From assembly GCF_004359215.1 (NCBI RefSeq), contig NW_027152082.1, positions 1 to 64,000 on the forward strand: a stretch of 64,000 nucleotides of DNA, given 5' to 3'. The stretch's first letter is position 1. The number at the start of each line of letters is the position of its first letter. This document shows positions 47,355-57,955 of this stretch, piece by piece. The position numbers and the translations under genes were made by a program. Source of the stretch: Bremia lactucae. Lineage: Eukaryota > Oomycota > Peronosporomycetes > Peronosporales > Peronosporaceae. Below the pieces are notes generated by a model that saw nothing but the letters and a program-made list of their open reading frames with translations, had not been told where the DNA came from and did not search any database.

Positions 47355-47804
47355 TGTAACGGGGCACTACGACTTGAACTGCTTCAGTACAAGTCCATTT
47401 CGCACTGCCTCAGTTGCAAGTGGTGCCCTACATTATTTCACGTACACTAGTACGTGCAGAGGAAGACTTCTCTTTAAGGCAACTAACTTAAAGAGGGTTA
47501 AATGAAAACTGTATTAATATAAGTAAGTATCTCTTCTATCTATCTTGTAAATGCAAACCTAATTATAATCTAATACTAAACATGCAATTGAATACTTATC
47601 TGATCTTATCTGTATCTCTCTTTTGTTTATCTCTACAGCTGATTAGTCTGCGAAATAGATAAAATGGTCTATACCTATTTATGGATAAGAATTTTGAACA
47701 TAACTACATAGAGTAATATCCTCCAAATATTCTCTACGTTTTAGATAATATATTAATTAACAGCCTTTAAGTGTTAATTTCATGTAACGATACACCCCGT
47801 TACA
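47355..47804 (-). repeat. Solo LTR, family B, with 5-bp target duplication
   Basis: 450 bases from TGTAACGGGGCAC to ACACCCCGTTACA, reverse in orientation to the LTR at 35032. CATAC stands directly before it (47350-47354) and after it (47805-47809). A solo LTR with matching 5-base duplication shows insertion of a full element followed by LTR-LTR recombination. Confidence 0.92.
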
Positions 47805-47809
47805 CATAC

Positions 47810-49331
47810 GAGATTTCTTCAGACGTGTTTAGTGCTTTCAATTATTTTACAGTATCTGATTTTTTTCATCAAGAAAAATTATATGAATAATAAATTTAAA
47901 AAAAGGGACCTCAAATTGCATTTAATAATTAAATTACAAAGGTTTATTAATCATTAAATGTGCTCGATTAACGACGAAGTTAAATGAATAATTTAAGAAT
48001 CTTATTAATTAACTCGGGATTTTCTTAAGACAGGCTCTTCTGTTCATTTCATTTTTCTACTTCAAATGAAAGGTAAATTTTGTCTGGCTCAATCAAATGT
48101 GAAACATTCTCAACATCTAGAGCTTCAAGCAAAAATTCTACAGCATATCAGATTTTGCTCGTCACATAAATTCTAGCTGGGTATGTGAGCCAGCTTCGTG
48201 AAAGACGCATCATTTTTTCCCTGTCAAAACAACTATTTCTCTGCTTACAATTATTGGGTAAACTATTCCTACGAGGAAACAGCCTCGACTGTAACCAGTA
48301 TGTAACATAGTCGCATGTTGAAAGAGAATTAACGCAAGACAAAGTTGTCAACACGCAAACACACAGAAGACAATCGCGATAATGCACATATATTGGATTG
48401 TTCATGCTTGAACTTTATATGGCGCAATAGTCCCGAGTCCGTAGGCTTACAATTCGTGCGATTGTAAGCTCGTTGGCTGCAGTGCGTCCTATATGTCGCA
48501 GCTGAGCCATAACATAGCAGGCTATCCTGACAAATACAAACACAGTTTCCTGTAAGCATTTTTTATTAAATATAAACAGTCCCGATCGTTAGCGCGAATG
48601 ACTATTTTTTTGGTCAAAGCTAAACTTTATCGCCTATATTACCAGGCTTTGGCTTCATAAAAGAGAAATCTACGGGGACGCGAGCTGGAGTAAGGGACCT
48701 CGAATAATCCAAGTGAAATATAATGATAATATCTATAGGTTATGTAGTTTTACGCTAGAGTTGCCATATCGTGCGTCTGTCGTAAAGCCGTCAGCTGGAA
48801 TAAGAACGAATCTTAGCAAATGTTTCTATCAATATAGAATGCACTGCACACCCCTCCCGACTAAACCGACTGAATGGGCCGCCAATCGAGCTCAGAGAGC
48901 GACCAAGTTTCACGCCAAATACGCACAAATCACGCGATCGGATATTCCGCCGCTTGCCGTATGTATCAATTGGTCGAGACTGGCGCCGACAGCTGTTCTC
49001 GATGATTGCTTTTTCCAAGAACGTCGGTGCAGAACCAAGACATGTGTGTGCATGACACGGGCAACTCGCGAGTTTTTTACATCTGACTCTTATGCGGCTA
49101 AAGGCACAGTGCCGCACAAGCTCAAAATAACGACTCCTACAGTTTGCCTTGTCACGTGATCAACCTCGTTTTGAATTGATAGTGGCAAGTAAGTGGACTG
49201 CTATTGATTCCGGCAAGAGGGTTACGCAAGACTTTGGTGCAGGGAACAATAGAGCTGTTTTTATCGAACCTTCAGCGCAGATTCCAGGAAAGTTGCGCTG
49301 GCGTGACGCTTCGGGCTCCGGAGGCTGGACA
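47810..49331. other. pogo 3' remainder and host upstream region
   Basis: The transposase reading frame resumes after the duplication and stops near 47830. The next 1.4 kb is AT-rich with no recognised gene. A 148-codon frame at 48713-49159 starts on GTG and shows no domain. The promoter of the gene at 49332 should lie here, but no clear initiator element was identified. Confidence 0.5.
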
Positions 49332-51245
49332 ATGCAGGTCCACCGACGGTGGCTCAGATTCGTGCTGGTGGTACTGCTCATGAATTCACAGGCCAATGCA
49401 CAGATTTTTGCAGTGCAAAGTCGCGATGGGGATCCAGAAACGGTCTTGAATTTTAAAGAGGATCTCAATAATGGACGTGTTCCAACGTTGGCGACGCAAC
49501 GACCAGAACGGCCATGGTTGCTTGACCAGAATGCATCGTCGGACTCGTCGGAACCAGCAGAGCCCTCGACACCGACGCCCGAGGTTTTAAAACCAACCGA
49601 CGCACCAAGTACACGGGCGCCTTTGACAAGTGCTTCCCCGGGAGTGAATAATAAGGACGTAGATGCTACCGACAAACCTTTACCTGTTAACAAACCCGTC
49701 GATCCTGCAAAGCGCGACGCCAATCGAGACAAAGCGACTGGTGTGGTAAAGCCAAAGGACGAGACCACGGAGGTTACGTTTACAAGGTCCCCACTTCTTC
49801 AACAGACAGCGCCTGTGTCCGACGCCATCCCCACGGCTGACAGCAATGCTAATTTTGACAAGCCAACCTCCAGTCCTCCAACTGAAGTTGAAATCAAGCC
49901 AGAGGAGTCGAAACCCGTGCCAAATGCACCACCGAAATCAATTTCTTTAAAAGTGAGGAAACAAATCATCGATCCCGAGTCTGGATCGGACGACGATGCC
50001 AGTGTAGGCTCTAAAAGTGATTTAAACGAGACCCAACAGACTTTGAAACCTCCTACGAAGAAGGATGCCAGTACGATTCAAGAGACTCTCGAATCAAATA
50101 CAGTCGATTTAAAGACAAGTAAAACAAGTGACAAGACTACGAAACAAGACAATTTATCCGACAATGGTACGGATTCAAAGCAAGAAGCAGATACGTCGCG
50201 ATCATCTTCGTCGTCTGGATCGCCGTCGGCCGCGGCGTCCGTATTAGCTGATGCAGCATCGAATGCCACGAGTACTGCATCAAATACGTTAATGCTTGGT
50301 TTAATGATGGCAGGCGCGATTGCGCTTGTGTTACTGGTCGCCCTCTTTGTATACAAGAAAACCAATCAACTGGTCCAAGACGACGACCCTGGTCTTGAAA
50401 GAGGACGTCACGATCACACTCAAGGCGTGGCTCAAGCGTCAACAGTGGCGGCAAATTATCATCAGAATCACAACATGTCGCCAACAGGGTTTAGTGACGA
50501 CAATTACCCGCCAAATCCTGGCAATAGCCAATTCGATCAGGAGCCTTACGATCACGATGGAGGTCGACTTACGTACAATGATCCAAACCTCGACATGTTG
50601 ACACCACGAAGCCAAATCGCTTTAGCGCATTCTCAAATGTCCTTGCCACCAATGGCGCAAACAAATTCTTCACACGGTACGAGTCAGTATTCGCAATACT
50701 CGTCCCAGTCGTCGTCGTTTTATGGTCAAAGTATGTATAGCTCTGGTCACTCGGGGAATCACTTTCAATCAAAGTATGACAGTCGACATCGAGAGGATCT
50801 TGCTTCCGAGGACGAGAGCGATTTTGGGGGCGATTCGATTCAAGATCTGTCGAATGGATGGCATGGAATGGGTCAAAAAGGGTCGAAAAAGACGACAAAG
50901 CGACCGGATTTGTCTTTGGACGAGTCGTTTTTTGAACCCAAAGACTCGCGATCGACGTCAGCAAGTGATTATCACGGCCAAACGCGCTTTCAAGCGTCCG
51001 GCCAGACAGAATACCGCATGTCCACGGCAGATGAGAGCAGATATATGGGCGACGAGAGTTTTGCGGCCACGAATAGTAATTACGACCAGAGCCACTACAA
51101 TGGCGACCCGAGTTTTCAAAGCAGCGGCTTTAGCGAGTTTGAGGCATCTGGTGCACCCCGCCGACGAGGGGATAGTAGCAATCATGACGCGTCTTCGTTT
51201 TATCGGACCAAAGATTCTCGATTTACGGACGCTTCATACTATTGA
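49332..51245 (+). CDS. Single-pass type I membrane protein, Ser/Thr-rich (hypothetical)
   Basis: 637 codons without intron. The open frame extends upstream to 49149 but starts there on TTG. The ATG at 49332 is chosen because it begins a signal peptide: MQVHRRWLRFVLVVLLMNSQ, with probable cleavage after ANA at about residue 24. Residues 24-318 are hydrophilic and rich in Ser, Thr, Pro, Asp and Lys, as in mucin-like ectodomains. One membrane segment lies at about 320-342 (LMLGLMMAGAIALVLLVALF) followed by KK. The cytoplasmic tail (344-637) is rich in Ser, Tyr and Gln, with repeated acidic DES motifs and RFTDASYY at the end. No named domain. A surface sensor or wall anchor is possible but is inference. 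Regular codon use and no damage suggest a live gene. Confidence 0.85.
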   Translation: MQVHRRWLRFVLVVLLMNSQANAQIFAVQSRDGDPETVLNFKEDLNNGRVPTLATQRPERPWLLDQNASSDSSEPAEPSTPTPEVLKPTDAPSTRAPLTSASPGVNNKDVDATDKPLPVNKPVDPAKRDANRDKATGVVKPKDETTEVTFTRSPLLQQTAPVSDAIPTADSNANFDKPTSSPPTEVEIKPEESKPVPNAPPKSISLKVRKQIIDPESGSDDDASVGSKSDLNETQQTLKPPTKKDASTIQETLESNTVDLKTSKTSDKTTKQDNLSDNGTDSKQEADTSRSSSSSGSPSAAASVLADAASNATSTASNTLMLGLMMAGAIALVLLVALFVYKKTNQLVQDDDPGLERGRHDHTQGVAQASTVAANYHQNHNMSPTGFSDDNYPPNPGNSQFDQEPYDHDGGRLTYNDPNLDMLTPRSQIALAHSQMSLPPMAQTNSSHGTSQYSQYSSQSSSFYGQSMYSSGHSGNHFQSKYDSRHREDLASEDESDFGGDSIQDLSNGWHGMGQKGSKKTTKRPDLSLDESFFEPKDSRSTSASDYHGQTRFQASGQTEYRMSTADESRYMGDESFAATNSNYDQSHYNGDPSFQSSGFSEFEASGAPRRRGDSSNHDASSFYRTKDSRFTDASYY

Positions 51246-52144
51246 GCGACTTACGAGTCCTGACCAATTTTAATGTCCCTCAAAAGTTTGTCCATGGTTG
51301 TGTGTAAACCTACGGATGTCTGTCAAAATGGAATTCAAATTAATTTATACTTTTGGCGATTGTATTCCTGTAAATTTGTATTTAAATTGCGAATTTTTCA
51401 TTGTTCGTGAAAAACAAATTAATATATAGATTGAAAGGTTTTCTTTAAAAAAAATAAAAACAACCGACTGATGTGATGTACACCAAGTGCGTCCGATCTC
51501 GTTCCGCAGTGGCAGAGACATCCTCGCCCCTTGGCAGACCTTGCAACTCTTCTTTGGCTCGTTGTTACGCCTCGTGGGGCGCGTTTAGTACGCAAGTGCC
51601 AATTCTTTGCAACGTATTGCAAGATTCAGTATCAAACCGCCGAATCTCTCGTGTTGCCACGAGTAGATTTAATACCGAGAACATCACGCTAGAAGACGCG
51701 CCATGGCGGACGCGCAGGATGTCCAGACGCTCAAGATGCAAGGCACGTGACATCGTGTGGCCATTTAAAGCACACTCTCTTCCTTTGTGACAATATCGTG
51801 TGGTTTGTAGTGGTACGGAAACACGAGAATGACCCGGATCGTCGACGTTCGACTCATTTGCGATTAGAACCGCCACGTACGTGGCCATGTTGCAGTCCTT
51901 TTTCGTGCCATGATGCGACTTTAGACACTAATACGCGTTGTAACACGTAGAATCCGATGTCCGATTAGCGAGTTCTTTCCAACGGGCCCGCACATCAGGC
52001 GTTCATCGCCTTCTTCGCTCCAATACTAGCAGTATCGGGAGCTATGTACCACCGACAAAGGAGAACGATAGTACTCCTACCGGCAATAATGCGTCTAGCA
52101 GCAACGCGATTGTTGAAAACGACAAGCTTTATGACTCGAAAGAA
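51246..52144. other. Intergenic region and possible 5' exons of the PP2C gene
   Basis: The frame of the phosphatase is open upstream of its first ATG back to 51946 without a Met. A GTACGT donor at 51877, a CACTAAT branch-like site and an AG at 51967-51968 would make a 92-base intron. That intron would join an upstream Arg-rich exon in phase (PP-SSFQRARTSG). A Kozak-like ATG at 51703 (MADAQDVQTLKMQG) is a candidate start, but its splice to the next exon is not in phase as far as I can see. Confidence 0.4.
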
Positions 52145-53925
52145 ATGCCTTCCGTGCCTGAATCGGTCAAAATAGACGATCATCTCGCTACTGACCAAGT
52201 CGAAGACGATCCAGTGCCTTTGTATCTCGAACACACATGGACCCACGTGGTGCTTAAAATGACGGCGTTTACCGAAGAAGATACCGTCACAAGCTTTACG
52301 TTTGATGAGAAAGGAGGCGGTATTGGCCAAACTTGTGAGAATATTGCAAGTATACCTGCCGATACACTCCTTGCAGAGACCGACCACGCACGTGTGCTGT
52401 ATAGTCACGGGCGTTTCTATTTAGTCAATGGCGACCAAGCAAATGGGGACACGTTTGTGCGGTTAAGTCCCGTGGAAACCCAAGCAAATGACGAAAATAT
52501 GGGCGATCGTATGCAATGGCCTCTCGAGCCTCACGTGGCATTTCGAGTTGGAAAATCGGATTTTCTTGTTACATCGTTTCACGAAGAATTGCCAAGTCTT
52601 ACGGTCTCGGCATTAAGTGGCAAATTAGCTGGCACGGAGTTTGTGATTACACAAGAAGGTGCAGGAATTGGTCGATCTGCGGAGAATCAAATCCATACAA
52701 GTGATGGGGAACTCTCTCGAAAACATGCTGCAATTTGGTTTGATGAATTGACGAATCAATTTTATTTGATTGATTTAAACTCGACGAATGGGACATTTAT
52801 GAAACTCGTGGGAAGTTATCAAGAACCCTATCGACTGGAAATTGGCGACGATTTACTCGTGGCACAAACGTGTTTAACTGTCAATCGGTTTGACTTTGGA
52901 GCGCATGCCGACATGGGCGCTCGTAAACATATGGAAGACGCGCATACGATTATTCAAGACTTGTGTATTGAACCATTAAGTCGTTTGGGATTGCATCCCC
53001 AGTCATTCTTTGCTGTCTATGACGGCCATGGCGGTGACGAAGCATCTTCGTTTTTGAGTGACGTGCTCCACCATAGCCTCATTACCGCGTTTTTCATGCA
53101 CACGAGTGAATTGAAACCTTTACTAACAATGACAATTGAGGAATTGCAATCAATCATCATGAAGCGCTTGACCAATGCGTTTGAACGTACGGATGAAGAA
53201 TTTTTAAGGACCTCGGATCGTCCGCAAGCTGGAAGCACGGCCACGACAGTCTTTGTGGCGGGCAAGTATCTCTTTGTGGCCAACGTTGGAGACTCGCGCA
53301 CTGTCTTGAGTCGCAATGGCACAGCTGAACGACTTTCAAATGATCATAAACCCAGTCGAACGGACGAAGCGCAGCGGATTCGAGAGACTGGCGGCTTTGT
53401 GATTCACGGACGTATTATGGGCGAATTGGCCGTCTCGCGTGCCTTTGGCGACGCCCCTTTCAAGTCGTTTGATCTCGTCGAGCCTTTGGTCGATGACATT
53501 GACACGAAAGCACGGAACGAGTACAATTCGCAGGAATTACCGGTGAATCCCAACGATATTTTAAAAGGTCCATTAGTGATTCCGACGCCAGAGTTTACCG
53601 TCACGGAATTAACAGACGAGTGCGAGTTTGTGATGCTCGCAAGTGACGGATTGTATGATGTGTTGAAAGATCAAGAAGCTGTGGATTTTGTTCGTCGAAA
53701 ACTTGTCGAATTGAAAGATGTGCAACGGGCTGTTGAGGTGTGTGAGTGAGTGGATTGTGCTAGATGATGCTTGTGGTGGATTAATGGCGCGATTCTCTCT
53801 CGTTTTTCTTTGTGTAGGCGCTTATTGAGTATGCCATTTTTCATCAGCGGTCGACCGATAATGTGACATGTGTCGTTGTGATGTTTAAAGAGGCGAAAGA
53901 AATAGTGTGGCAAAGTTCCTCGTAA
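52145..53925 (+). CDS. FHA-domain PP2C-type protein phosphatase (two exons)
   Basis: Exon 1 is 52145-53737 (531 codons) and exon 2 is 53818-53925, ending TAA. Together they give 566 residues from the first ATG. A degenerate FHA-like segment (about 58-107, GGGIGQ, NGDTFVRL) is followed by a good FHA domain (about 158-247) with GIGRS, SRKHA and NSTNGTF, which binds phosphothreonine. PP2C follows: MEDAH 263-267, VYDGHGG 291-297, GSTATT 363-368, NVGDSR 380-385, SRAFGD 431-436, ASDGLYDV 499-506 and STDNV in exon 2. The metal-binding acids (E264/D265, D293, D501, D545) are present, so it should be an active Mg/Mn-dependent Ser/Thr phosphatase. More 5' coding sequence is possible. Confidence 0.9.
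53738..53817 (+). other. Intron of the PP2C gene
   Basis: The donor is GTGTGT at 53738, which fits the GTRNGT oomycete donor pattern, and the acceptor is TTTGTGTAG ending at 53817. The 80-base intron is in phase 0. Reading through instead stops after three codons and loses the final PP2C strand. Splicing restores LIEYAIFHQRSTDNV, the conserved PP2C C-terminal block. The stronger-looking GTGAGT at 53742 would put exon 2 out of frame. Confidence 0.88.
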
Positions 53926-54235
53926 ACATGAGTCTGAGCGCTAAAAAAGAGGACAAAACATCAATATATAGGATAGGACGGGACAATTACTACTATTGAA
54001 CGAAAAATTGCCGTATGGGTTTAAAAAGAGTAAAACCACATTTTAGGAAGAGAATTTCTAAACTCACTTCATGCAGTTTTTAGTCAATTTAATTTCTGAA
54101 TTACAGCGTATCACATTGCATTACATAGATCAACGCCAAACTCTCCGTGCACGATCACCAACTGCGGCGTTATCTGACGGCTTTCCATTGACTTTTTTGC
54201 GCGGTTTAGAAAAGTTGGAACCGTCCTAGAACGAA
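53926..54235. other. No recognised gene
   Basis: The 3' flank of the phosphatase gene, AT-rich. A short minus-strand frame at 54111-54308 shows no domain. Confidence 0.5.
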
Positions 54236-54541
54236 GTGCAAGTAAAGATTTTTTTAAATACAAGAATGCTGGTATCCCATCATGACCCAGACCGTCCCGA
54301 AAATTCAAGTAAGCGAAGCCATAAGTGCTTGAACTATCCTTTCCAAGTCACTTTAAAGCAAAGAGCTTGGAAGTTGGAGATAGATAATGGTGCTCAAAAC
54401 CATGACCTTGTGCATCTTAGTGCATATTCTTCCGTACGCAGGCTTGGGAATACGGCAAGTCAGCAGGTGGTTCGCTTCACAATGCTGTTGTCCCTTCTAG
54501 AACAATTTAATAATTGTCTCTCGTTCATCATGGCCAACTAA
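54236..54541 (+). pseudogene. FAR1/MULE-type DNA-binding fragment
   Basis: One frame reads CLNYPFQVTLKQRAWKLEID, then NGAQNHDLVHLSAY. The C-x2-P-F, W-x-L and H-N-H-D pattern resembles zinc-binding domains of Mutator-like transposases. It has no transposase behind it and is cut near 54541 by family-A sequence. Confidence 0.4.
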
Positions 54542-55019
54542 TGAACGTCTTTGAGCGTTACAGGCGTGTGGATGTCGTACGAGTGAGTGCGATGGCCTCA
54601 CTTGTGGTTCGGTCGTTAGCATGACTGCACAAGACCTCAGTGTGAATACCCAGCACATTGTGGAGTTAGATCCCGACGGCTGTGCACGAGCAAATGCAAC
54701 ATCGAAGGTCCGCTATTGTGACGTGGACATAGTTATTGACGGAAGTGCACAAGCACAGGCAGCGTCGAAGTTCAACCACTCGAATAAGTTAAGAGGTACG
54801 AAACAAGGATGCTTTCTTGAAAAGCAACATCCAAGAGAATTTGGAACGCCCGTCTATAAGAGAGAGTGCGAAAGTCCTTGCTCGACTGGAGAGTCGATCG
54901 TGAAGGATATCGCTGTGGTAGCGCAACCACAGCTAGAGGATGTTGGGGAGGATATTCACCAAATAATTTCTGAGAGAAGAAGTCCCCGGAAACCTGTGGT
55001 CTAAGGTTCCCAGGTACCT

Positions 55020-56279
55020 TTGGAAATAAGTTCCAAAGAAGAAACTGAGACAATCAATGTCTTAGTAAACAATGGATCAAGTGTAGGCGCTTATACACTT
55101 GATCTATTAGCGCCTCCGAAGTTAACTTCGGAGATAACTCGATTGCCAACGCTATAATCGAAACGGTTTTTGCTGATCTGCGTAGTAGTAAAGTCAAGCA
55201 GATCTGCCTACTTGTCACAGATGACGACAACGTGGCCAATATTCGGTCGGCAATCGTATTTCTTGAGAACGAACGGATTCTCAATAGCTCATCGATAAAC
55301 GAAAGTGTCCTGAATGAGAAGATTCGGATTATACGTTTTACGTCCCGATCCTGGGAGTCTTTGAAAACAACCCATATGCATAAAGATTTAGTTGAATTTT
55401 AGGATGTCTTCCCTGAATCAGTACCGTGCGAGTTGCCTAACGACAAAGGCACTCGACACGAAATCGACCTTATCCCAGGTTCGAAATACTGTGGTATGAA
55501 TCAATTGCCGTTGCGTCGTGAACAAGTAATAGCGATCGACAAATTCTTTGCCGAATGCTTAGCAGCGGGCCATGTGAGGGAATCAACTTTCCCACATAGC
55601 TCTACAACCTTCTGTGTGCGCAATGCAACAGGAGGTTGGCGGATAGTGCATGCATTCAATAAACTGAATACTGCAACTGTACCGGCTCAAACGCCGATAC
55701 CACGAAAATATGTAATCATTGATGGCATGTCAAAGAGTACTATCTTTTCGTCAATGAATCTGCTGGATGGATTCTATCAGATCCTTGTGCGTGAACAAGA
55801 TATTCCGCTCACAGCAGTAATCACCCCCAAGTAGTATGCTATGGGAGTGGCTAGTCATGCCACAGGGGTTTAGTAATGCCCCTGCGACATTTGACAAACG
55901 TGTAACCAATCTATTGAGATCGGGGCGGGATTTTGTACCGAGCTATTATGATGACGACTTCGTTCATAGCAGACCCATGAACGGAACGCCGGATGTTGAA
56001 GTTCATCGTATCCACGTCCGAAAGGTTCTTACCCTTATGCGTAAGCACAAGTTGCATGCAGAAATGTATATTCGCTGCAAGCGAAATACCTCTTCTTGGG
56101 TGCATCGTGGGTAAACACGGTGAATGCCGCGATTCAGAAAAAGATCAAGGCGATCACCGACTGGCTTGTACCAGTCGATGTAAGGGACTAAAACAGTTCC
56201 TCGTTTAGCGGCATTTTTGCACAAGTACTCACGTACTTGTGCTAAAATGACAGTATATCTTTCTTCTTTGTTGAAGAAA
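55020..56279 (+). pseudogene. Reverse transcriptase, family A copy 4
   Basis: The frame 55433-55834 gives GWRIVHAFNKLNTAT and SSMNLLDGFYQ, where Asn (AAT, 55757-55759) replaces the first catalytic Asp. After one stop the frame 55836-56114 gives MPQGFSNAPATF and SYYDDDFVHS with the Asp pair kept. The linker with LEPKRFLRDL-type sequence precedes it. Confidence 0.8.
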
Positions 56280-56289
56280 AAACGTAAAG

Positions 56290-56779
56290 TTGTCATGGAA
56301 CCCTGATTGTCAGCTTTCCTTCGATGATATTAAGAAAAGCTGGATGCAATCGCCAATCCTGGCGATTGCAGACCGAGATCGACCTTTTCATGTCGTCCCT
56401 GACGCCAGCGATTTTGCATTCGGCTGTGCGTTAACGCAATATGTCACAGACGGCGCAGAGCGCGTCGTCTATTTTCAATCGCGTCAATTTCAACCAGCGA
56501 ACGCAACTATTTAGTGTATGATAAGGAACTCCTTGCCATGAAATACGCACTGGCTAAGTTAGGGTCTACCTCTTGGAAGATAGACCGTTCATTGAATATA
56601 CGGACCATGCGTCTTTACGCACGGCCATAAGCAGTCCACACCTCTCGCATAGAATGGCGAGATGGTTGTCTTCCTTTGCGGAGTATAACTTCTCCGTGGA
56701 GTATAAATCAAGACGACTAAGCGTTGTCGCTGATGCCCTTTCGCGCCGGCCCTATTTTGAGCTGGCTGCGCAACAGTGA
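56290..56779 (+). pseudogene. RNase H and tether, family A copy 4
   Basis: Reads PFHVVPDASDFAFGCAL, then YFQSRQFQPA, a frameshift, then EYTDHASLRTAISSP and EYKSRRLSVVADALSRRP. The Asp of DASDF and of TDHAS are kept; the Glu-bearing DKELLA block lies in a shifted frame near 56520. Confidence 0.75.
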
Positions 56780-57760
56780 CCATAAGATCACTGTTGCAAT
56801 AATAAGTGTTCCGATGTCAACATTAAATGACGACGTTAGAAGAGCTTAACATGAAGATAAGGCTCTTACAGGGTTGATGGATTACCTAAGAGATCCATCC
56901 CAACAATCCTTAGAAGGGTTGTCGAAGTTGTATCGATCCTCAACAGATAGATATACAACGCGCAACGGTTAATTGTATTGTTCAGCCATTGCTGGCGACA
57001 CACCTCGTGTCATCATCCCTACCCATAATGATCTGCGATTACGCATCATGTATGAGTACCACGATGCACCAAAAAGTGGTCATCGTGGACGGGAGAAGAC
57101 ATTTCTCACGATAAGTTCCGACTTCTACTGGCCACGCCAGTATGTGTTCGTCCACAAGCACATACGTGCTTGAGAAGTTTGTCAACAAGAAACCCCAGTG
57201 CTTCATCCCGTGCCCAGTGCTTCATCCCGTGCTCCGTTACATCCTCTGCCTTTTCCGGCAGAGTGCTGGCAGTCCGTATCTATGAACTTCGTCCTCGGAT
57301 TCTTTGAAGTCACCCATAAGAATAATGGTATTCTTGTTTTTGCTGAGCGTTTAAGCAAGATGGTACATCTTGCTGCCGTCCCGGAGTCGATCACAGCCAA
57401 AAGCTGTGCTCGTGGCTTTATTAAAACGATCTTTTACTTGATGGGTTACATTTTGAACTGGTCTCAGATCGAGACCCTCGATCCACGGCGGGATGAGCTC
57501 AAGCTTAAAATCTCCGTGCAAAATTTTCATTGCGAATTGTAGCATGAGAATTTCCAGATTCAGCATGAGAATCTGCAGTCGTGAACAAGTCACTACCATC
57601 CTCAATACCACTTTCTAATTAACACCCTGCGGCTGAGTTAGTGAGCATTACTGGTTTAAGCTATGCTCTATTATTGATTTTAGTACTACCGCAGCCGCAA
57701 ACCTGTATAACTAGCCATTGAAGGAGATGGTAACAAAAATACGTTAAGAATGCAAAGGTA

Positions 57761-57812
57761 AAGGTGAAGTCGTAACAAGGTTTCCGTAGATGAACCTGCG
57801 GAAGGATCATTA
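57761..57812 (+). rRNA. 3' end of 18S rRNA gene (fragment)
   Basis: The last 52 bases of the small-subunit gene are readable, from AAGGTGAAGTCGTAACAAGG to GCGGAAGGATCATTA at 57812. The universal TCCGTAGGTGAACC stretch has G to A (TCCGTAGATG). It is a fragment without function in ribosomes. Confidence 0.9.
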
Positions 57813-57955
57813 CCACACCTAAAAAACTTCCACGTGAACTGTGGCAAAACTTAGTTGGGAACAAATTAGGCGGCGACTGCAGACTTTATTGTTAGCGGTT
57901 GCTGCTAAATGCGTCCCATCATGGCGATCGTTTCGACCTCGGTTGGAATTAGTAG
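57813..57955 (+). other. ITS1 fragment
   Basis: Directly after the 18S end come CCACACCTAAAAAACTTCCA and CGTGAAC, the start of Peronosporaceae ITS1 as I remember it. GGCGGCGACTGC, TATCATGGCG-like CATCATGGCGATCG and TAGTAGCT follow. It ends near 57955 before 5.8S. Species-level comparison was not possible. Confidence 0.8.

Larger units (their letters stand above)
45623..47830 (+). mobile_element. pogo/Tigger-type DNA transposon relic
   Basis: The 5' end CAGTATAACCTGTC follows a TA dinucleotide (45621-45622), as expected for Tc1/mariner-superfamily insertion. An internal reverse copy TTTAGACAGG lies near 45691-45702. The transposase runs to about 47830 and is split by a solo LTR. A 3' terminal repeat is not clear; AGACAGG near 48030 is a weak candidate. 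Confidence 0.7.

Noticed and set aside
48713..49159. 148-codon frame upstream of the membrane protein gene
   Set aside because: It starts on GTG and shows no domain or codon regularity. It is more likely promoter and leader sequence.
49149..49331. N-terminal extension of the membrane protein from 49149
   Set aside because: The extension begins on TTG, has no Met and would bury the signal peptide that starts at the ATG at 49332.
53742..53747. GTGAGT as donor of the PP2C intron
   Set aside because: It looks stronger than GTGTGT at 53738 but puts exon 2 out of frame and loses the conserved STDN block.
57661..57760. More rDNA upstream of the 18S end
   Set aside because: Sequence before about 57761 does not match the 18S 3' region, so the fragment is only the last 50-odd bases plus ITS1.
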